DNA of 21,075 nt from Helicobacter sp. (GTDB lineage: Bacteria; Campylobacterota; Campylobacteria; Campylobacterales; Helicobacteraceae). Both the position numbers and the translations under genes were made by a program. Below are positions 16,841-21,075 of the stretch, piece after piece. Where the stretch lies: positions 1-21,075 of the forward strand of contig JARHZY010000122.1 of NCBI GenBank assembly GCA_029264655.1, given 5' to 3'. Position 1 is the first letter of the stretch. Every line of letters starts with the position of its first letter. The notes beneath the pieces were generated by a model. It made no database searches. It was not told where the DNA came from and saw only the letters and a program-made list of their open reading frames with translations.

Positions 16841-17539
16841 ATGAAAAGATTAAGTTTAGTCTTATTATTGCCAACATTGCTTTGTGCATATGAGCCAGAA
16901 ATTGATATGAATGCCCCAGACTATGTAAATGATATGCCATCAAAAGATTTTGTCCCAGAATTTTCAAGACCGGGTTCTTTGTTTGGACAAGGGGAGCGAC
17001 CATTATTTGCAGATAGAAGGGCTATGCGTGTTGATGATCTTATTACAATTAAGATTAAAGAAAATATTACAAATGATTTTAAGATTGATAAGAAGTATAG
17101 TGGGAGTAGTGGAGGAAATATTACACCACCCCAAATAGCATATAATGGGCAAGATGCACAGCAACAAGCAAATACGGCATATCTTAATGACCAAGTCAAT
17201 TATTCATTAACAAAGCCAAATAATGCTACAAATTTTCAAGGTGGTGGAACATATTCACAATCACAAAATCTTGCATTAACTATCACTGCTAGAATCTTAA
17301 AGGTTATGGAAAATGGCAATTATTTTATTTATGGTAAGCAAGAAATGCTAGTGAATGGTGAAAAACAAATAGTCCAGATTAGCGGTGTTATTCGTCCGTA
17401 TGATATCCAACAAAACAACACTATTGAAAGCCAATATATTGCTGATAGTAAAATTTCTATTGTAAGTGTTGGTAAAATTTCTGAAACACTAACTAAAAAG
17501 CCAACTACAGATGCAGTGGAAGCAAATTGGCCATATTAA
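16841..17539 (+). CDS. flgH: Flagellar L-ring protein FlgH
   Basis: FlgH forms the outer-membrane L ring, the bushing around the flagellar rod. The 232 residues begin with a signal peptide (MKRLSLVLLLPTLLCA). The mature protein has PGSLFGQGERPLFADRRAMRVDDLITIKIKENI (position about 46-78), a low-complexity Gln/Asn segment, ALTITARILKVMENGNYFIYGKQEMLVNGEKQ, and the closing ISGVIRPYDIQQNNTIESQYIADSKISIVSVGKIS; these are the conserved FlgH blocks. FlgH is normally a lipoprotein. Cys15 is present, but the box reads TLLC with Leu at -1, which is atypical, and LCA-YEP could be a signal peptidase I site. ATG 16841 fits SD AAGGA with 5-nt spacing; the upstream ATG 16835 overlaps the SD and is rejected. 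No other flagellar gene adjoins it. Confidence 0.92.
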   Translation: MKRLSLVLLLPTLLCAYEPEIDMNAPDYVNDMPSKDFVPEFSRPGSLFGQGERPLFADRRAMRVDDLITIKIKENITNDFKIDKKYSGSSGGNITPPQIAYNGQDAQQQANTAYLNDQVNYSLTKPNNATNFQGGGTYSQSQNLALTITARILKVMENGNYFIYGKQEMLVNGEKQIVQISGVIRPYDIQQNNTIESQYIADSKISIVSVGKISETLTKKPTTDAVEANWPY

Positions 17540-17862
17540 ACCATAAACAAATCTCTTTTATATAATGCTTTCATTTTTATGAAAGTAAATCTATAAATGA
17601 ATAATGTTATGATAAGTCCCATAAATAGGATCTAAAAAATGCACCAGACATTTATGATAACACTATTTCCTTAACTTTTTGGTAAGTTTTTTTGATAAAT
17701 TTACTAAAAATTAATATCCCTATTACACTCTATATAACGCACTTTTAATAAAAAAGATAACTTACTAATTTTTTAATAATATTTGTTAAAATAAACGCAT
17801 GATTTATAAGAATAATAACTATGAAGTAATAACTCTAACAGCAATGCACTAAATTACTAATA
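17540..17862. other. AT-rich gap between convergent flgH and rnc
   Basis: No coding sequence or RNA gene is seen in these 323 bp. The only structure is the weak hairpin at 17568-17585. TATAAT-like words are frequent because the DNA is very AT-rich. Confidence 0.5.
17568..17585. terminator. Hairpin after flgH, possibly a weak terminator
   Basis: CTTTCAT and ATGAAAG form a perfect 7-bp stem around TTTT, 28 bp after the flgH stop. The stem is AT-rich and no strong T-run follows on either strand, so efficiency is doubtful. It lies between the convergent flgH and rnc genes. Confidence 0.35.
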
Positions 17863-18561
17863 TTATAATTTTGTAGTTTGTTCTTGCAGTATTTCAAGTG
17901 TAAGCCTTGCGGCTTCTTGCTGGGCTGTTTTTTTGCTTGAACCGCTTGCACTCGCATATATTGTGTCTTGAATCTTTACTTGCATAGTAAAGGTTTTATT
18001 ATGGTCTGGTCCTTCTTGTGCAAGCATTTCATAGGTAGGAATACAGCCAAACACTTCTTGTGTATATTCTTGCAATGTTGATTTATAATCCTTTGGTAAC
18101 AATTCTTCGTGTATATGAAACTCGCGTTGCATAATAGGATAAAATACGCGTTTTACTTCATCTAACCCTGATTCAAGATAGATAACAGCCATAATGGCTT
18201 CAAACGCATTACTTAAAAGACTTGCTTTAAAACGTCCGCCATTATTAACTTCTGATACTGATAGATTTAAGTAATCACCCAAATTAATGGATTGGGCAAG
18301 CTTACAAAACGAATTTTCATTAACCAAAGATGCACGCATTTTTGATAATGAGCCTTCATTTTTTTGTCTAAATTCAGCAAATAAAAATTCTGCCACAATT
18401 AAATCTAATACCGCATCACCTAAAAACTCCAAACGCTCGTTGTTGTAAGGTTGCTTAAATGATTTATGTGTTAGTGCTTCAGCGAGTTGCTGTTTATCCT
18501 TAAAAATGTAATTCAACTTATGCTCAAGTATATGAATATGTGGTGATAATGTTACTTCCAA
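17863..18561 (-). CDS. rnc: Ribonuclease III
   Basis: RNase III cuts double-stranded RNA, including rRNA precursors and antisense duplexes. The 232 residues show the catalytic signature NERLEFLGDAVLDL (41-54) with Glu45 and Asp49, SLSKMRASLVNE (71-82), and the second acidic site SLLSNAFEAIMAVIYLE (114-130). In that block E121 matches E. coli Glu117, but the position of E. coli Asp114 is Asn118. A double-stranded RNA-binding domain fills about 156-226 (DYKSTLQEYTQ, then ASGSSKKTAQQEAARLTLEIL). The start is TTG 18561 with SD AAGGG about 5 nt away; no ATG lies near the conserved start. A possible extended -10 (TGCTAGAAT) is at 18591-18596. It is divergent from the chemoreceptor gene. Confidence 0.94.
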   Translation of the reverse strand: MEVTLSPHIHILEHKLNYIFKDKQQLAEALTHKSFKQPYNNERLEFLGDAVLDLIVAEFLFAEFRQKNEGSLSKMRASLVNENSFCKLAQSINLGDYLNLSVSEVNNGGRFKASLLSNAFEAIMAVIYLESGLDEVKRVFYPIMQREFHIHEELLPKDYKSTLQEYTQEVFGCIPTYEMLAQEGPDHNKTFTMQVKIQDTIYASASGSSKKTAQQEAARLTLEILQEQTTKL

Positions 18562-18590
18562 AAGAACCCTTTACATGAAACATAGCTGCA

Positions 18591-18596
18591 ATTCTA
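18591..18596 (-). promoter_or_regulatory. Candidate -10 box of rnc
   Basis: The minus strand reads TTGCTAGAATTGC, an extended -10 form (TGn-TAGAAT), giving a leader of about 23 nt before the TTG start. Confidence 0.35.
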
Positions 18597-18690
18597 GCAA
18601 AAAAATCTCTAAAATTGCTGTTTTTCATAAATTTTCTTATAAATGAATGCTACATAACATAATAAATTATAACATAATGCTATTGTATAA

Positions 18691-18740
18691 AATATAAGTA
18701 TTTAATTTTTAGATAATAAAAAGCACAAATATAAGTATTT
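18691..18740. repeat. Two copies of AATATAAGTATTT upstream of the chemoreceptor gene
   Basis: The 13-bp word occurs at 18691-18703 and 18728-18740, 37 bp apart start to start, just upstream of the chemoreceptor -10. It may be a regulator site or an AT-rich coincidence. Confidence 0.5.
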
Positions 18741-18775
18741 TTTTACAAAAAAGCATGAAATAAGAAAATTTATTG

Positions 18776-18781
18776 TATAAT
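18776..18781 (+). promoter_or_regulatory. -10 box of the chemoreceptor gene
   Basis: TATAAT in the context ATTGTATAATACGC would start transcription near 18788, about 34 nt before the ATG at 18822. T-rich DNA lies upstream. Confidence 0.5.
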
Positions 18782-18821
18782 ACGCACTTTGTTAAGAATC
18801 ATATACTTAAAGGTTGTTATT

Positions 18822-20834
18822 ATGCTTCGTTCATTAAGTGGAAAACTCACAATTGCGGCAGTAGCGATATTCTCTGTTATCATTATTATCATCAGTGCTT
18901 TTAATTTTAATAAGACAAAAAATGAAATAACAGAAGTTTATCATGGTATTCAAAAGCAGACATTGGAGTCAGCTTATCGCAGTATTTTTATAACTATGGG
19001 TGAAGAAGCTCAAGAGCATTTGCGTGTATTAGCAAGAGATATTGTTAATACTGATATCAATAATGTTGTTAGACAACGTGTTATTCTTAATTCAGCCTCT
19101 TCTTTAGTTAAATATCCACTTTTATTTGTGGTGTATGAAGATACTGGTAAGGCTATTTTACAAGATTACCAACCAAATGGTGTAACAACTTTTTCACCTG
19201 ATTGGGATAATGTAGATGGTTTAGACTTACGCACACGTGCTTGGTATCAAGAGACAAAAGCTAAGCAAGCGGGGATAGTTACACCTGTTTATGTAAGTGC
19301 GGTTGGCAAATATAAGGGAGAATCTTTTACTACAGCAACTGCACCGCTTATTAAAAATGGGAAATTTATAGGTGTTGTTGGCTTTGATATCCGAATAAGC
19401 ACCTTTCAAGATAGATTTAATTCTTTTAAAAATGCTGAATTGGCATCTATGAATGTATTTTTAACAGATTCAACGGGTTCAATCATTTCTCATGAGGATA
19501 TGGAATTTGTTAGAAATGGTTTTGCAAAAAGTGCAGAAGATGCACTGAAGATGGAGCTTGCTAAAAGCAAAGAGGGTTCTATAGACTATAGCCTAACATT
19601 ACCAAATGGTAATGTTGGGCATAGATTTGGGTATTATAAGCAGTTCCCATTTGGATGGACAATAGTTTCCATTGCCAATAAGGTTGATTATACGCGTGCA
19701 ATTAATGCAAATCTTATGCAAACGATTATCTTAGCAATAGTAATGATTGTATTGGGGGCAATAGCGATATTTTTTATTATCCGCTTTTTTATAAATCCAG
19801 TCAATATTATTAAAGAATCTCTTGTTGCATTCTTCAAATATCTTAATCATGAAACCAACACTGCCCCTGCTATGTTGCACATTAAAACAAAAGATGAGAT
19901 AGGCGTGATGGCACAAGCAATTAATGAAAATATAGAAAAAACTAAAATTGGTTTAGAACAAGATTCTAAAGCGGTAGCACAATCAGTGCAAACTGCAAAG
20001 ACAATAGAATCTGGTGATTTTACTGCAAGGATTACAGAAACACCACATAACCCACAATTAAATGAATTAAAAGAAGTATTAAATCATATGTTAAGTGATT
20101 TAGAAAGAAAGATTGGAAGTGATACAAATGAAATAGCAAGAGTATTTAATAGTTATACGAAGTTAGACTTTACAACAGAAGTAAGCAATGCAAAAGGTAG
20201 GGTAGAGGTTGTAACAAACACATTAGGTGAAGTGATAAGGAAAATGTTGCAAACAAGCCAAAGTTTTGCACAAGAATTAGAATCTAAATCAAAAGATTTA
20301 GAAAATTCTGTGCAGATTCTAACTCAAAGCTCAAATACCCAAGCAAGCTCACTGCAGCAAACTGCTGCTTCTATTGAAGAGATTACTGCATCAATGCAAA
20401 ATGTAAGCAGTAGGACAAGTGAAGTAATAAATCAAAGTGAAGATATAAAAAATGTAATAGGCATTATTAGAGATATAGCAGACCAAACAAATCTATTAGC
20501 ACTTAATGCAGCAATAGAAGCAGCAAGGGCAGGAGAGCATGGTAGAGGCTTTGCAGTTGTTGCAGATGAAGTAAGAAAGCTCGCAGAACGCACACAAAAG
20601 AGTTTAGGAGAGATAGAGGCAAATACCAATCTCTTAGTGCAAAGTATCAATGATATGGCAGATTCTATAAAAGAGCAGGCACAAGGCATTAGCCAAATTA
20701 ATGAAACCGTAACGCAACTAGAAGGTATTACGCAACAAAATGTGGAAATAGCAAGCCATTCCCAAGAGATTAGCAATGCAGTAGATGCTGTAGCAACGCA
20801 GATTTTAGAAGATGTTAATAAGAAAAAGTTTTAA
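18822..20834 (+). CDS. Methyl-accepting chemotaxis protein with periplasmic Cache-type sensor
   Basis: This is an inner-membrane chemoreceptor that controls CheA through CheW/CheV and so steers flagellar rotation. The 670 residues contain: membrane helix 1 (about 9-28), a periplasmic double-Cache-like sensor (about 35-290, with DLRTRAWYQE and TTATAPLIKNGKFIGVVGFDIR), membrane helix 2 (about 298-324), a HAMP-type linker (about 325-400), a coiled-coil region, and the signalling hairpin tip with DQTNLLALNAAIEAARAGE (about 553-571) and GRGFAVVADEVRKLAERT. It ends in ILEDVNKKKF, a C-terminus I recall from other Helicobacter receptors, so the gene is complete. ATG 18822 has SD AAAGG at 8 nt; the longer frame from TTG 18789 is rejected. 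The amino-acid-binding signature of some Cache sensors is incomplete (no Tyr five residues before the Arg), so I cannot name a ligand. Confidence 0.92.
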   Translation: MLRSLSGKLTIAAVAIFSVIIIIISAFNFNKTKNEITEVYHGIQKQTLESAYRSIFITMGEEAQEHLRVLARDIVNTDINNVVRQRVILNSASSLVKYPLLFVVYEDTGKAILQDYQPNGVTTFSPDWDNVDGLDLRTRAWYQETKAKQAGIVTPVYVSAVGKYKGESFTTATAPLIKNGKFIGVVGFDIRISTFQDRFNSFKNAELASMNVFLTDSTGSIISHEDMEFVRNGFAKSAEDALKMELAKSKEGSIDYSLTLPNGNVGHRFGYYKQFPFGWTIVSIANKVDYTRAINANLMQTIILAIVMIVLGAIAIFFIIRFFINPVNIIKESLVAFFKYLNHETNTAPAMLHIKTKDEIGVMAQAINENIEKTKIGLEQDSKAVAQSVQTAKTIESGDFTARITETPHNPQLNELKEVLNHMLSDLERKIGSDTNEIARVFNSYTKLDFTTEVSNAKGRVEVVTNTLGEVIRKMLQTSQSFAQELESKSKDLENSVQILTQSSNTQASSLQQTAASIEEITASMQNVSSRTSEVINQSEDIKNVIGIIRDIADQTNLLALNAAIEAARAGEHGRGFAVVADEVRKLAERTQKSLGEIEANTNLLVQSINDMADSIKEQAQGISQINETVTQLEGITQQNVEIASHSQEISNAVDAVATQILEDVNKKKF

Positions 20835-21075
20835 ATGCGTTTGTGTTGGCTTGTTTTTGGGATAATAATAACTTCAAATTTTATAGCATAAATATTGTTA
20901 TAAAATTAATCTTATTTTATGTAGAATTGTATATGCAATACAAATATTATATGCTTTTATTGTTATAATAGAATCTAAGATTAAACATACATAAGCATAT
21001 TGTGATGTTGTGTAAAACAATATTTACTATTTTATAACTCCAAATATTATTGTATTGTAATGTCATATTTATATT
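20835..21075. other. AT-rich sequence after the chemoreceptor gene
   Basis: Nothing gene-like is seen in the final 241 bp. It contains one TAGAATCT word (about 20970) and no clear terminator. Confidence 0.5.

Noticed and set aside
16779..17003. N-terminal extension of yqeY to 221 aa
   Set aside because: The extra residues lie antisense inside flgH, have no SD and exceed the family length; ATG 16778 has a good SD and the family start.
20432..20776. 114-aa minus-strand frame inside the chemoreceptor gene
   Set aside because: It is antisense to the highly conserved signalling domain and lacks an SD.
20700..20834. Chemoreceptor gene truncated at its 3' end
   Set aside because: The protein ends with the usual Helicobacter receptor tail (ILEDVNKKKF), so it is complete.
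1..21075. CRISPR array, tRNA, rRNA or insertion sequence
   Set aside because: No regularly spaced repeats, cloverleaf sequence, rRNA signature, transposase or flanking inverted repeats were seen.

Overview
The window is an AT-rich stretch of chromosome from a Helicobacter, most likely an enterohepatic species of the H. hepaticus / H. cinaedi / H. bilis kind. The evidence is the gene order PpiD-like protein - ftsA - ftsZ (the order remembered for H. pylori HP0977-HP0979), Helicobacter-type FlgG, FlgH and chemoreceptor sequences, a methylthioadenosine nucleosidase, AAGGA-type ribosome binding sites with frequent TTG starts, and TATAAT -10 boxes without a clear -35. The species assignment is inference; no database was consulted.

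Layout. Positions 1-1190 hold a two-gene accessory cassette: a membrane-anchored protein overlapping a truncated hydrolase-like gene, followed by degraded coding debris. At 1574-2362 lies flgG on the minus strand with a textbook sigma-54 promoter. Positions 2460-3088 (minus) hold the decayed remains of a site-specific DNA methyltransferase, recognisable in three frames and carrying a run of nine C. About 1 kb of AT-rich, gene-poor DNA follows. From 4110 to 8364 the PpiD-like periplasmic protein, FtsA and FtsZ form a cell-division operon, followed by a solitary amino-acid ABC ATPase (8428-9198). On the minus strand a methylase/specificity fusion protein (11293-12978) lies upstream of a fused TrpG-TrpD protein (9621-11216). 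Divergent from it is polynucleotide phosphorylase (13235-15340), convergent with methylthioadenosine/SAH nucleosidase (15449-16153). YqeY (minus) and FlgH (plus) are divergent at 16338-17539. RNase III (minus) and a full-length methyl-accepting chemotaxis protein (plus) are divergent and close the window.

Functional themes. Most genes are core housekeeping: cell division (ftsA, ftsZ), RNA turnover (pnp, rnc), flagellum (flgG, flgH, both with sigma-54-like promoters, one strong and one weak) and chemotaxis. The accessory layer is an M-S fusion methylase with unusual catalytic motifs, a dead methyltransferase, and a possible effector/immunity remnant at the left edge.

The most unusual sequence-level signal is the word TAGAATCT (core AGAATCT), read by eye about 30 times for the core on both strands, in coding and non-coding DNA and in several reading frames. 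This is several-fold above what the base composition predicts. No CRISPR array, tRNA, rRNA, insertion sequence or complete mobile element was seen, and no clearly new multi-gene system was recognised.
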